Shown here piece after piece: positions 45,752-56,283 of a DNA stretch of 64,000 bases; within the stretch, counting starts at the first letter, position 1; each line of letters begins with the position of its first letter. The translations under genes were made by a program, and so were the position numbers. The DNA comes from Lumbricus terrestris. Lineage: Eukaryota > Annelida > Clitellata > Crassiclitellata > Lumbricidae. The stretch covers positions 38,066,195-38,130,194 of the forward strand of contig OX457042.1 in assembly GCA_949752735.1 (NCBI GenBank), read 5' to 3'. Under the pieces are notes generated by a model. It did not search any database. It worked only from the letters and a program-made list of their open reading frames with translations, and was not told the DNA's origin.

Positions 45752-46871
45752 CGCGCCCCCAGAATTACATAGTTCTATGTCCACTTTTTGCGAAACCGAG
45801 AAAAACGAATTTTAAGATTTGGTAACGAAAATGTTTTTCCCTGTTTCATTGATGGCGATTGAATTTACATTTTCGGCCAACACTGTTTTTCCCTAGTATG
45901 ATCATGGTGTTTATTTTGATCATAATTTAAATTTAATACGAGTAATTTATATAAAATTATGGCAGGGGTGACAATTTTTGGACATAGAGCAGTATAGTAT
46001 TAATAATGTCGTGATTATGGACACAGAAAACTATACGATTGCGTACTATGTCCATTAGCAACTCTATTACACAGCAATTTTGAAGCGACGTCGTAGCCTA
46101 CTGTCATATTTCCGTTTGGCTGGAACTTTTTTACAGAATATTATAATATTTCTTAAAAGCTATCTTTTTAATCTTAGATTCGCTCTGCCGGTTAAAACAA
46201 TTGTCTACATTTCGGTTTTTTTGCAAGTTGCCAAAGCCATTATTTCGGGCAACAAGTCCGGGTCACGTGTTCTAATCTCTCACTGCTACTGGCCATGGAC
46301 ATAACGCTGTATAGAAATATTTCACACATCCATAAATCGCTGTTATTTTTGAGGACATAGCCCATGTCACCTAACAAGCACGTGACACAAATTACACTTT
46401 CTATTGGTTGTGGACATGTGTCTCTATAGCCTTGAAAAACCTTCCAAATTTATGGACATAGAACTATTTTGTACTGGCATATGAGATTTACAAAGCGTTT
46501 CCAGTTAGGGGAGAGTGCTACAAGACGCCCAGGGCGGGTAAGATGCCCATCCCCTTTAAAACGGTTGAAAAGATACATATTCGTGTTTTAGTTGTCTCAT
46601 TGCATGAAGCGACATCTTGTGAACTTCCCATAACAATAATATTTCAATATTCGAGATATTGATGCGATAAATCAATTTTCTAAATTTTCACCACTTTTGA
46701 GTAAGTACACATTTACGAATCTTCATAATTTTCTCTTTAACCGTATGCAGTACCAATTCGCACATTTCAACGTTTATTCTGTGCTCACTTGCAGTTGTTT
46801 TAATGGTTTTACATAAATCTTAAACATTGATCTTGTTAAATAAAATGGCGTCAGTATAGCAGGACTCGAAA

Positions 46872-47009
46872 ATTACAAGATCCCCATGGTCATCTTGAAT
46901 ACATGGGTGGCATAGAGATTACAAGAAGCCCATGGGCGTCTTGAGTGTATAGGGAACCTAGAGATTACAAGATGCCCATGAGCGTCTTTGATACTATGAG
47001 CAAATGGCC
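46872..47009. repeat. Three 46-bp units with palindromic core
   Basis: attacaag(a) starts at 46872, 46918 and 46964. Each unit contains an imperfect palindrome of the type caagatgcccat/gggcatcttg. Confidence 0.9.
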
Positions 47010-47392
47010 AAAAATCGGTACCCACCATGACACCATTTTTTACTCATAAAAATACGGGCCCATATGCAAATTTATCAGTGTTCATTGAATATATTTCACC
47101 CTTGCCCAAAACTTCAGTGAAATAGAAAGAATGCAGGAAGTGTAAATGTTGGTGTCATGAAGAATGAACAGACAAAAAGACATCCCAGGAATTCGTGTGT
47201 GACTTTTGTCACTAGTCTGTGAAAATGACAATATAATGACTTACAACATGAGATTGGGTTTTTGCTTCTTGAGTTTTGAATTGCTTTGTGTCTTTAGGAC
47301 CTTTTAGTCTTCGTTCAGTTTGTTTCCTCTCATATGCAGTTTTTTGCTTTAGTCTAAAAATGCATGATCGTTTTAGTAAATTTTCATTGCTC

Positions 47393-47419
47393 CAAGATGC
47401 CCATCCTATGGGCATCTTG
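47393..47419. repeat. Perfect 12-bp palindrome arms
   Basis: caagatgcccat, a 3-base spacer cct, then atgggcatcttg. Same core as the 46-bp units and the TIRs. Confidence 0.92.
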
Positions 47420-47735
47420 TAGTATAGGGTTCCTAAGACGCCCAGTTTGGAGGGGTCTACTTTTTTAAATTTACACAATTGGTCTTATTGAATTAAGTTC
47501 TATAGTTGTTGTCATTGCTTCATTAATGATCACTCTTTGCATTGGGGTCAAACATGTTCTTCTCTTGGAATACATACCGAAGAAAAGCACAATTTTCCTT
47601 AGCATGGGCGTCTTGGAGCACTCTCCCCTAAGCTAGACGGCTGAGGACATAGCCCTTGTCACCGCCATAACGGATATAGCGTTAGGTTGATTTTTCAAAA
47701 AAGTGGACATAGTACTATATAATTCTGAGGGCGCG

Positions 47736-48553
47736 TATACAATATAAGCTTAGCCTACTAATAATCAATGTTAGAAACCGGTTGGCCTGAACATTTCGCT
47801 TCATTATTTTATCCAGTATTTAGCTAGAAATTTCTAGTTAAACAGGCAACACCGATTTGAGAAAGACAATCTCCAGAATTTATATACATAGATCTAAGTA
47901 TGGGTGAAATATTCATTTAGGTGACGTGATTGTTTGAAAATTATTATTAAATTCTCAGGAAATAAAACTGGACAAAAATAAAAATCGATCTGGACCTAAA
48001 CGACGGGTTACTGAAATTCTTTTAAATTTCTCGATTAGAGAGTTTCTTAAGACTCAGCGTTGACATTAATAAACAAAATTATATAATTTTTGTGTTTTGA
48101 ATTGACTCCTTCCTTATGGTCATTTTTTCGTCGACTCCTGACTTGAGGTGATGAATCCCTGCTTGGAAAAGTTAGTAGCCTATATAACTGGCATTCGTTT
48201 TTAGAAGAAGCACAAGGCTCGAAGTGTCAGCAGACAAGTCGACAAAATAATATGCTACTGACAAAAACTACAGAGATGCAGTGATGCTGAAAAATTGGAA
48301 CAGAAAGAATGTGAAATGATATTTTCTTTCATTCGATGGCTTGCAACATAAAATATTTCGTTTTAGAGAAAAAACGATTGCGGCTGACGGAGATTGTCAA
48401 CGATTTCTGGACACGTTTAAAAGAATTGACGCCAGATGTGAATAAATTCATATCTGTTTATCCCAGAAATCAACATAATATTTGATGTGGAAAATTCAGA
48501 ATTGTTTCGTGATAAAATGATTGGTCGACTGGCCATCGACGACAGAATCCAGT
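47736..48553. other. Intergenic, nothing recognised
   Basis: AT-rich unique-looking sequence, no gene recognised. Confidence 0.5.
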
Positions 48554-48995
48554 ACATAATCCCACTTCCCATACTCCGGTTCATAATCCACATTCCCTGA
48601 CCCGGTTCATAATCCCACATTCCCATACTCCGGTTCATAATCCCACATTCCCTGCTTCGGTTCATAATCCCACTTCCCATACTCCGGTTCATAATCCCAC
48701 ATTCCCTGACCCGGTTCATAATCCCACAGTCCCTGCACTGGTTCATAATCCCACTTCCCATACTCCGGTTCATAATCCACATTCCCTGACCCGGTTCATA
48801 ATCCCACATTCCCATACTCCGGTTCATAATCCCACATTCCCTGCTTCGGTTCATAATCCCACTTCCCATACTCCGGTTCATAATCCCACATTCCCTGATC
48901 CGGTTCATAATCCCACAGTCCCTGCACTGGTTCATAATCCCACTTTCCATACTCCGGTTCATAATCCCACTTTCCATACTCCGGTTCATAATCAG
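48554..48995. repeat. 27-bp minisatellite with ~189-bp higher-order period
   Basis: About 16 units of ttcataatcccac plus a variable ttcccatactccgg-type half. The block starting at 48581 recurs at 48770. Occasional 26-bp units shift the phase, so no single frame crosses the array. Confidence 0.93.
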
Positions 48996-49149
48996 GAAAA
49001 GAAAACCTTTGAGTGCAATAATGAATGAAACGGCGACAGATTGAAGCCGAGATATGCAGGTCACATGCGCTACAAGATACAGAGATGAGAAGAAGGTAAT
49101 CTAATCGTTCTGACATAGGTGCAATCATCAACTCGGGGAAATGTCCCAT
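48796..49149 (-). CDS. Possible secreted repeat protein (DYEPEYGKW repeats)
   Basis: A 117-codon frame from the ATG at 49149. After a short lead it has MSERLDYLLLISVSCSA, weakly resembling a signal peptide, then a Cys-containing segment, then 9-residue repeats (DYEPEYGKW) encoded by the 27-bp minisatellite. The frame stops where a unit of irregular length changes phase. All three minus frames are partly open in the array, so this may be chance. I recognise no family. Confidence 0.2.
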   Translation of the reverse strand: MGHFPELMIAPMSERLDYLLLISVSCSACDLHISASICRRFIHYCTQRFSFPDYEPEYGKWDYEPEYGKWDYEPVQGLWDYEPDQGMWDYEPEYGKWDYEPKQGMWDYEPEYGNVGL

Positions 49150-49212
49150 ATGCTTCTGGGTATCTATAGAAATAGCCGACAGTTTCGCCTTTATAAGTTA
49201 CCATGGGCTTAA

Positions 49213-49476
49213 TTATCTTTCAGAAGCAGCTGCAAAACAAGGACCGATAACGTGCTCCAATTGATGACAGTTGCTACAAATGTCTTTTCTCTGCTCTCTG
49301 GGTCTCCCAGATCCCAAGGAAAGTCGTTGGAGGCTTCGTACCTTAGCATTCACGACTTCGCGCATTCGACTCTTGCAAAATGACCATCCCATGAAAATTG
49401 TCCAGTTGCACCTCTGACAGAACATAACGCCTTGAAAGCAGCGTTCCGCTTCTGGTCTGTTATAATGGAAACCCAC
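49213..49476 (-). CDS. Small Cys-rich open frame, unrecognised
   Basis: 87 codons with seven cysteines, including CQRC and CSNC pairs. There is no signal peptide at its ATG. It could be an exon or a chance frame. Its upstream neighbour on the same strand is non-coding. Confidence 0.15.
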   Translation of the reverse strand: MGFHYNRPEAERCFQGVMFCQRCNWTIFMGWSFCKSRMREVVNAKVRSLQRLSLGSGRPREQRKDICSNCHQLEHVIGPCFAAASER

Positions 49477-49824
49477 TGTGAATACTTGATGGTCATATTA
49501 TTATTATTATGCTGGAAGGTCATCTATAGAATGCGACGTCGTTCTAATGAGATGAGTGGCAATCAACGACTCAGAGGAACTGTCTTCCAGCTCTCGGTTA
49601 ACGAGTGACCCTGGAGCTTATCTTTTATTAGCACTGTTGCTACTGTTGCTACCAGGTACTGTATTTGGTCATTCATTGTATAGTCGTTGGCAGGAGATAC
49701 TGAAGAGCACAGCCAACAAACCGTTCACCATTGACAGTGCAGGCTCTAAAAGTCGCTCGAATAGGTTTGCTAGCAGCTAGTGCGCTTTTGCAAGCGAGCG
49801 TCACTTAGGCCAACTGTCCAAATA

Positions 49825-50130
49825 ACAGCAGCAACAGTAACAACAGCAACAGCAACAACAGCAACAACAGCAACAACAGCAACAACGTCAACAACAGCAA
49901 CAGCAACAACAGCAACAACGTCAACAACAGCAGCAACAGTAACAACAGCAACAGCAACAACAGCAACAACAGCAACAACGTCAACAACAGCAACAGCAAC
50001 AACAGCAACAACGTCAACAACAGCAACAACAGCAACTACAGCAACAACAGCAACAACAGCAACAACAGCAACAACAGCAACTACAGCAACAACAGCAACA
50101 ACAACAGCAGCAACAGCAACAATAATTATT
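49825..50130 (+). repeat. (CAACAG)n array with gtcaac interruptions
   Basis: About 300 bases of caacagcaa, with gtcaacaacagcaacagcaa blocks recurring, indicating block duplication. Poly-Thr/Ala, Val and Leu frames are artefacts. Confidence 0.96.
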
Positions 50131-50680
50131 GTGAAAAGAAACTCTATGATAATCGTCGTCTTGGTACGGATCATCAAGTCATCATGAGTGATGACGATCG
50201 CATTCAATTTATGGTTGAAGAACGGAAGAGAATGAAAAAGGTTTAGAATATAACAATTATGATGTCACGAAGAAGAATGGAACTGAAATCCGTAAATATT
50301 GTTCGTCGATATAATTTGGTCGTGCCAGTGCCAAGTGTGGAGAAAGGAAGAGGGCGACAGTGATCATCGGTGATATAATGACACAGTGTTCAAGAAGCAG
50401 AGCACTGGATGAGCAAATGACACCAATTAAACAGGCAGACAACAAAGTATGGGGCGACACTGGAATATTGCACTGCAACATTACTCTGAGGCTTTTGAAG
50501 GCATTGCTTTTGCTTCTATCAAGCCACACTATATACACGGTCGCATGGCTCCAGGTAGCGTAGGCTCTAATGTTCTCTATGCGAATAATAATTCTTATTA
50601 GGAAGCGACTGAAGTAAATTGCTGTGTTAGACGCCGCGAATCCTTAGCAACCAAAACCGCCCGAAGCAGAGAATATTATA
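50131..50680. other. Intergenic, nothing recognised
   Basis: No gene or repeat recognised. Confidence 0.5.
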
Positions 50681-50782
50681 CACCGTGGTTCAATAAAATT
50701 TTAGTGTTATTAATCATCAGGCATTGGAGATTTAAGAAAAACAGTTTGGCAAATTTGGCTTACTTTTTATTGAACCACGGTG
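50681..50782. mobile_element. 102-bp MITE, TA target duplication
   Basis: caccgtggttcaataaaa at the left and its exact inverse at the right (18-bp TIR), flanked by TA. Too short to encode anything; mariner-like by its TA site. Confidence 0.83.
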
Positions 50783-50793
50783 TAATATGAGAG

Positions 50794-50795
<2 letters not shown>

Positions 50796-50868
<73 letters not shown>

Positions 50869-50906
50869 GTAGACCATTTCCAACTGTAACATTTAAAATT
50901 GGTAGT

Positions 50907-50970
<64 letters not shown>
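50796..50970 (+). repeat. Two (AT)n arrays
   Basis: About 35 at units at 50796-50865 and about 31 at 50909-50970, separated by 43 bases of unique sequence. Confidence 0.98.
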
Positions 50971-50973
<3 letters not shown>

Positions 50974-51612
50974 CAGGCTTCCAGATGAACTAAGCGAAGG
51001 GGCTCTCAACGTTATAAGCAGAAATAACGTGAAAATGTCATTAAAAGCAAGACTAACCTGCAGCGTACACTCTAATTTGCATTTGCATACCGTAGTTTAG
51101 AAGACGGTTTTTCTTTTTTAACCAATCACAGCAACGCAGTGTATGGCCTGGCTTGATGCAGTTGAGTGATATCGAATGGAAACTTTAATCGCATTGTTGT
51201 GTCACGAAATGGGATCTGTGCTTCATGCCATTAACCTTACATTGACCCCAATCTGCAGAACTATCTGCAGTGTCGTCGTCGTCGTCGTCGTCTCCTGAGG
51301 CGCTATGTGTGTTCCTCTCTTCTTCGATTAAAAATGGCCTCCATTTATGAAGCCTATAATATTATGTCTGTGGTCGGTCGTCTGATGCATGGGACGATAT
51401 TGACGTCATCATCATTCTGAGTCTTGTTAGACGTCTTGCTTTGTTTGTGTGGCTAACGACTAACGACCACGGCAACCTTATATAACGACTTCATGCAGTC
51501 ATGAGAAGAGGGCGTGGAGTGGCAGAGGTTACACGGTAGCATCCAGCTGATCATTATTCATAGGGATAACGACTGGGCACAGCTGCAGATGCCAGCTGGA
51601 AGGTCTAACAAG
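50971..51612. other. Intergenic, nothing recognised
   Basis: A short gtcgtcgtcg run at 51273-51290. No gene recognised. Confidence 0.5.
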
Positions 51613-51735
51613 AGTCTGTCTGTCTGCATGTCTGTCTGTCTGTCTGTCTGTCTGCCTGTCTGTCTGTCTGCCTGTCTGTCTGTCTGTCTGTCTGTATGTC
51701 TGTCTGTCTGTCGGTCGGTCGGTCGGTCGTCTGGC
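51613..51735 (+). repeat. (CTGT)n then (CGGT)n microsatellite
   Basis: About 26 ctgt units with cctgt variants, ending in four cggt units. Confidence 0.97.
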
Positions 51736-51831
51736 TGTCAATAAATTCGCCGACTGTTGATGCGAATTTACTCGTAATGGGTTTTGCTATAATTATAGGA
51801 CAAAGTGTCGTTCTGTTGATGGCTGCATGAT

Positions 51832-52112
51832 TGCTTGAATGGTTGGTTGAATGGTTGGTTGAATGGTTGGTTGAATGGTTGGTTGAATGGTTGGTTGAAT
51901 GGTTGGTTGAATGGTTGGTTGAATGGTTGGTTGAATGGTTGGTTGAATGGTTGGTTGAATGGTTGGTTGAATGATTGGTTGAATGGTTTGGTTGAATGGT
52001 TGGTTGAATGGTTTGGTTGAATGGTTGGTTGAATGGTTGGTTGAATGGTTTGGTTGAATGGTTGGTTGAATGGTTGGTTGAATGGTTGGTTGAATGGTTG
52101 GTTGAATGGCTT
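51832..52112 (+). repeat. 12-bp minisatellite gaatggttggtt
   Basis: About 23 units; four carry an extra t (ggtttggtt) that shifts the phase. The minus strand reads as Ile-Gln-Pro-Thr repeats without context. Confidence 0.96.
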
Positions 52113-53130
52113 GTTCGATGCGTGGCTCGTTGGATTGTTTGCAGGATGGCTGGTTAAGTGTTGGCATCCAATTAAACTTCCTCATTTGAAACCATCCTAA
52201 TACTAGTTTTGTTCCACACGATCATCCCATGGTATAATTGCACCCCTCCAGTCCTTACCTGGTCGTTTCCCATTCTGTCCTCGGCCCGCGGCAGCTTGGC
52301 TTCACTTTCGTAAGACCATTTTTCATCTGCAATCAACTGCCTTAATCTCTCAGGACTGACGTTTTCTCTTTTGTCTGATCTTCTTCCTGTTGAGTTCAGG
52401 ATAAATCTAAATAGACCAACTTGACCTACAAAGTCCTCAGCATCTGCAGCACTACCTCCCTGCCTTCAGTCACTGACTCACTGCTATACATGTAACTCTC
52501 TGCATCCCATCTCGTTGCCTGCGGTCATCAAGTATAGAAGTCTTTCAGCTGATCCAAGATGCAGAACAGTTGCGTGCATTGCATACCTCTGCCCCACAAG
52601 GAATGGAATTAACTACCACTCTCTTAGGATAGTTCAAAGTCACTTCATCTCGTCAAAAAGCATCACAATGCCTCCTTTGCCTTCAAACATTTGGACGTCT
52701 GCCTGAAACTTTTCATGGCCGATGCCTCAGAGTCATATTTCGGAGTGGCCGAGAGTGCATTGAAAATTCAAGTAGGCCTAGTCAAACAATTAACTGCAAT
52801 AGATTCCTTCAAATAAAAGTTCGTGATCTGAATGAACGGAGTGCATGTTACACTCTATAATATTGACATTTTATGCAGTTTTTATTGGAAATAAGTAAAA
52901 ATCTCTCTCTACAGAAGTAGAAAAAGCAGTTTGGTTGATTTGGTTTGAATTCATTGGAAGATTTCTCACCAATAAATCTTTCCTCCGATTGTCATAGGCA
53001 TAATGCACTGGGTCGGGTCAGGCGTCCGTTGCAATGGAATCAGCATCACCTCTTATATGTGTTTAGAAGGTCAGTGATGTCAGAGGTGTCAATGTCATTT
53101 TTGTGTCTATTAGCATGGGCGGAGTTTATC
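52113..53130. other. Intergenic, possible decayed coding repeat
   Basis: No host gene recognised. A 63-codon frame at 52515-52706 (RCRTVACIAYLCPTRNG, then HSLRIVQSHF) looks protein-like, but I cannot place it; it may be a remnant of a repeat-encoded protein. Confidence 0.4.
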
Positions 53131-53714
53131 ATTCATCCATTCATTCATTCATTCATTCATTCATTCAGAGCATTTATATAGCGCCCCTTCAAGAAACTAC
53201 TCAGATGCGCTCCAAGTCCAACCAAACCAAAGAAAAAAGACTCGAGAGACTTGTAGAATCCAGCCGGATGGACCACAAGTAGAGAGCGAAGCGTAACCGG
53301 AAGGTCGTTCCAGACAGTAGGCCCCACGACTGAGAAAGCACGGCGCTGCTTAACAGCCAAGCGAATCCGCGGGACCAGAAGTTCAGGCCTAGCCGAAGAG
53401 CGAAGTACACGACGCGCTGCAACGTCAGAGACTGGACAGCAAAGATCGCGCAAATACGACGGAGCACAGCCAAGGACACAGCGAGAGACTACAGCAGCAA
53501 TGCGGTATGAGATCCGCTGAGACACAGGCAGCCAGTGCAGCACATCGCGCATATATGCAGAGATAGGGGCAAATTTAGGAAGCCGCACAAGAAGGCGAGC
53601 AACCGAGCGCAAGACGCGACCCCAGGACCCCAAGGGGGAAGACCAGCAAGTAAGGAGCAACAATTGTCAATTCGACTTGTAACAAAGGCGTGTACAAGGA
53701 CGACGACCGCATCA
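53131..53714 (-). pseudogene. 5'-truncated CR1/L2-like LINE, RT C-terminus
   Basis: On the minus strand the sequence begins with VHAFVTSRIDNCCSLLAGLP, shifts frame near 53665, and continues to 53164 with DVLHWLPVSQRISYRI, APSYLRDL, RRVLRSSARPELLVPR, RAFSVVGPTVWNDLPVTLR and FYKSLESFFFG. This is the conserved C-terminal tail of CR1/L2-group reverse transcriptases. The 3' end runs through aggggcgctatataaatgc into a (TGAA)n-type tail (attcattcattc on +, 53131-53166). The 5' side is cut at a (GA)n repeat next to a scaffold gap, so a longer copy may be hidden. Confidence 0.88.
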
Positions 53715-53717
53715 TGT

Positions 53718-53719
53718 GT

Positions 53720-53761
<42 letters not shown>

Positions 53762-53800
53762 GAGAGAGGAGAGAGGTGAGAGAGAGAGAGAGAGAGAGAG
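53718..53800 (+). repeat. (GA)n microsatellite before gap
   Basis: gaga repeats with gg interruptions running into the gap. Confidence 0.97.
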
Positions 53801-54000
53801 NNNNNNNNNNNNNNNNNNNNNNNNNNNNNNNNNNNNNNNNNNNNNNNNNNNNNNNNNNNNNNNNNNNNNNNNNNNNNNNNNNNNNNNNNNNNNNNNNNNN
53901 NNNNNNNNNNNNNNNNNNNNNNNNNNNNNNNNNNNNNNNNNNNNNNNNNNNNNNNNNNNNNNNNNNNNNNNNNNNNNNNNNNNNNNNNNNNNNNNNNNNN
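53801..54000. other. Scaffold gap of 200 N
   Basis: Exactly 200 N, adjoining (GA)n on the left and ctcactcactc on the right. Confidence 0.99.
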
Positions 54001-54439
54001 CTCACTCACTCGTGCATGGCTCGAGAAAAGCAGTCTGCAGTTGTACATGGACATTGGACAGCAACGGAAAGTATACATGTAGGCCTACGATCATTACAGA
54101 TAGAATTATCATTCTCTAAATATCACAATAAAAATTATGTAGGCTAATTGCCGTTTTTTATAATTATTTTGACGCTATTGTCACTTTATCATCACAATTA
54201 GACGAAATGAATTATGCTTCTATTAGTTGTCTTTATAATTCTAACATTAACAGCATAATAATAGCAAAATGTAAATGCTTATATAGCGCTAGACAACGGT
54301 ATTATTGTGCTAATCGCATAGGAACAGAGAGAGTTGAAAGCATTCGACATGAAGGTCTTACCGAGACTCTGGAGAGAATCGATAAAAAGCCACGGTCTGT
54401 GTTGTAGGTCTATACAGAGAGAGACAGCGTTCTAAATTC
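54001..54439. other. Intergenic, 3' flank of the GPCR gene
   Basis: AT-rich, no gene recognised. A short tatatagcgct box at 54279 recalls the LINE 3' end but is too short to call. The receptor's 3' untranslated region and poly(A) signal should lie here on the minus strand. Confidence 0.5.
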
Positions 54440-56038
54440 CTAGAATTGAGTCACATGAATTCCCAGTTGTTCCAAATTCTCCTCCTCCTCCTTCTCCACC
54501 TGTCGTCCATCCTCCCCGTCTCTCTGCTGTTGTTGTTGCTGCTGCTGTTGCTGCAATCGTCTGTCGAGATGTCGTCTCGTGCATCCAGTATTATAATCGT
54601 CATTGTCATCAGCATCATCATCGTTTCCATTGATGTCTTCAATGATGGAGACAGCACATGATGACGATGGAGTCAGACTGAAAGATCCACCGACGACGTC
54701 ACTGTTGTTTGGCACCTGCAGCAGCACCAGCTCCATCCTCGTTTCGCCCCCACCGCGCACGACGAACGCCACCTCCCCTGCCGCCCCTGCTTCCCCCGCA
54801 TCCCCCTGCTCCACCCTGCATGGGTGGGCTTCCTTCTCATCGGTCGCCGCAGGAGCAGGAGCAGGGTGACCCCTAAGGCTGCGCATCGTTGTCGTTCGGT
54901 TGCTACGGCAACTCATGTCGGACATGCGCATTGACGGCGTCGTCGCCGGGCCTCGGTTGAAGCAAGCGACGGATCGAGCGAACGTCTGTCGGAAGTTGTC
55001 TCCGAGGAACGCGTAGAGCAGCGGATTGAAGACACTGTTCGTGTAGCTGAGGATCATCGCGAACTGGAAGGCCAGCACCTGCCAAGCGGGGGCCTCGTAG
55101 TCGTCGGCCTGGAACGTCAGGATGACCTGGAAGAGCCAGTAGGGAAGCCAGCAGACGAAATAGACGGTGACAACGGCGAGGACCATGCGAGTGACGCGCC
55201 TGTGTGAGTGAGACCATCGCTTTGGTTCCCCCGATTTCTTCTTCGGACCACACGTCTTCAGTCGAAGGATGACGAGGATGTAGAAAGCGCAGATGAGAAC
55301 CATGGGAATGGCGAATCCAATGAGCATCGCATACCAGATGAACGCCTTATCCGGTGCAATAGACTCGTTCTTTGGCCATTTGATCGTGCACGACTTAACC
55401 CCTTGCTCCTCAACTGCCTCTGCGTACAGACAGATGGGCAACATGAAGAGCGTAGAGACGACCCAGACGGACAGACAGACGACCGCCGACACTCCTGACG
55501 TTCGGTATCTGATCGAACTGACCGGGTGACAGACAGCCATGTATCGATCAGCACTCATGACGATCAGAGTGAAGACGCTGGCGAACCAGTTGAGCGACGT
55601 CATGATGTAGAAGAGCTTACAGAGGACCTCACCAAAGACCCACATCTTACGAAGAGCGGTGACGATGAGAAACGGAAGTAGGATGAGGAAGCAGATGTCA
55701 GAGACGGCCAGATTGAAGAGGTACATGTTGGGAACGGATCGCATCTTCGAGTAGCGAACAACGACGTAGACAACGAGACCGTTGCCTATGATGCCAGCGA
55801 GACAGATGGCTCCATAGACAACGCAGACGAAGACGAGCCAGGCGTCGATCAAAGACGATGCAACAACCGCAGCAGACACTTCTGTCTTCGTTAGTCTCGT
55901 CTTGTTGTTAGAGACCATCATCATCAGACACGATGCACTGCTGGCTGCTGCAGCCACGATGACGTCAACATCAGCCGACGAAGCATTGAAGACACGAGTC
56001 TCGTTGTTGCAATAGGACATCATCGAATAATCCTCCAT
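54440..56038 (-). CDS. Somatostatin/allatostatin-C receptor-like GPCR, intronless
   Basis: A 532-codon single-exon frame for a complete seven-transmembrane rhodopsin-family receptor in the plasma membrane. The N-terminus has three N-glycosylation sites (N12, N18, N45). TM1 (about 66-92) has GNGLVVYVVVRYSKM; TM2 has LAVSD (D114); TM3 starts after C140, which pairs with C217, and ends ADRYMAVCHP (D164-R165-Y166). Extracellular loop 2 has CTIKWPKN; TM6 has CWLPY (296-300); TM7 has SYTNSVFNPLLYAFLGDNFR, with N338-P339 and Y342. TM1 to TM2 and the TM7-helix 8 junction resemble somatostatin and allatostatin-C receptors, which couple to Gi/o and bind cyclic neuropeptides. The long C-tail has a palmitoylation-type Cys (359), an Asp-rich stretch, ten glutamines and a VTQF end that fits a class I PDZ ligand. 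Ligand identity is inferred; opioid- or galanin-like receptors are alternatives. Confidence 0.93.
   Translation of the reverse strand: MEDYSMMSYCNNETRVFNASSADVDVIVAAAASSASCLMMMVSNNKTRLTKTEVSAAVVASSLIDAWLVFVCVVYGAICLAGIIGNGLVVYVVVRYSKMRSVPNMYLFNLAVSDICFLILLPFLIVTALRKMWVFGEVLCKLFYIMTSLNWFASVFTLIVMSADRYMAVCHPVSSIRYRTSGVSAVVCLSVWVVSTLFMLPICLYAEAVEEQGVKSCTIKWPKNESIAPDKAFIWYAMLIGFAIPMVLICAFYILVILRLKTCGPKKKSGEPKRWSHSHRRVTRMVLAVVTVYFVCWLPYWLFQVILTFQADDYEAPAWQVLAFQFAMILSYTNSVFNPLLYAFLGDNFRQTFARSVACFNRGPATTPSMRMSDMSCRSNRTTTMRSLRGHPAPAPAATDEKEAHPCRVEQGDAGEAGAAGEVAFVVRGGGETRMELVLLQVPNNSDVVGGSFSLTPSSSCAVSIIEDINGNDDDADDNDDYNTGCTRRHLDRRLQQQQQQQQQQRDGEDGRQVEKEEEENLEQLGIHVTQF
54527..54556 (-). repeat. (CAG/CAA)n coding for poly-Gln in the receptor tail
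   Basis: Mixed caa/cag codons for ten glutamines; a length-variable site in the coding sequence. Confidence 0.9.
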
Positions 56039-56247
56039 TATCGATTGCTACTCTTGCTATTATTTTATGCTAGTGCTACAACAATGACAGTCGATTAGAC
56101 AATGAACGTGCTTGGTGCAGGTATACAACATATTGTACTCGTGGAACAGACAGACATTATATGACCGCTGATCGTTAATGCTTTGGGCAGATGAAACGTT
56201 CTCTTCTCTTAATAATTATTCGTTCATCACTGAATGACGCAAACAGA

Positions 56248-56283
<36 letters not shown>

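Larger units (their letters stand above)
46508..47628. mobile_element. TIR element (nested), 1121 bp, TA-flanked
   Basis: The left end ggggagagtgctacaagacg matches the inverse of the right end (cgtcttggagcactctcccc) with one mismatch, and both are flanked by TA. Many copies of an aagatgcccat motif lie inside. No transposase frame, so non-autonomous. Confidence 0.82.
45752..47735. mobile_element. TIR element (outer), ~2.0 kb, with a nested insertion
   Basis: The left end cgcgcccccagaattacata matches the inverse of the right end over about 40 bases (tatgtccactttttgcg inside it), with a few mismatches. gacatag motifs recur inside (about 45982, 46018, 46353, 46452, 47645), and ggacatagccc(a/t)tgtcacc occurs on both sides of the nested element. 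Without the nested 1.1 kb it would be about 860 bp, a MITE-like size. No target duplication is certain. Confidence 0.7.

Noticed and set aside
49556..49780. Leu-rich frame resembling a signal peptide (LLLALLLLLLPGTVFG)
   Set aside because: It has no ATG; the only in-frame start is GTG directly after a stop codon.
52515..52706. 63-codon protein-like frame
   Set aside because: It looks coding in places, but I could not connect it to any family or neighbouring exon.
55208..55554. Frames on both strands overlapping the GPCR
   Set aside because: Shadows of the receptor coding sequence without independent support.
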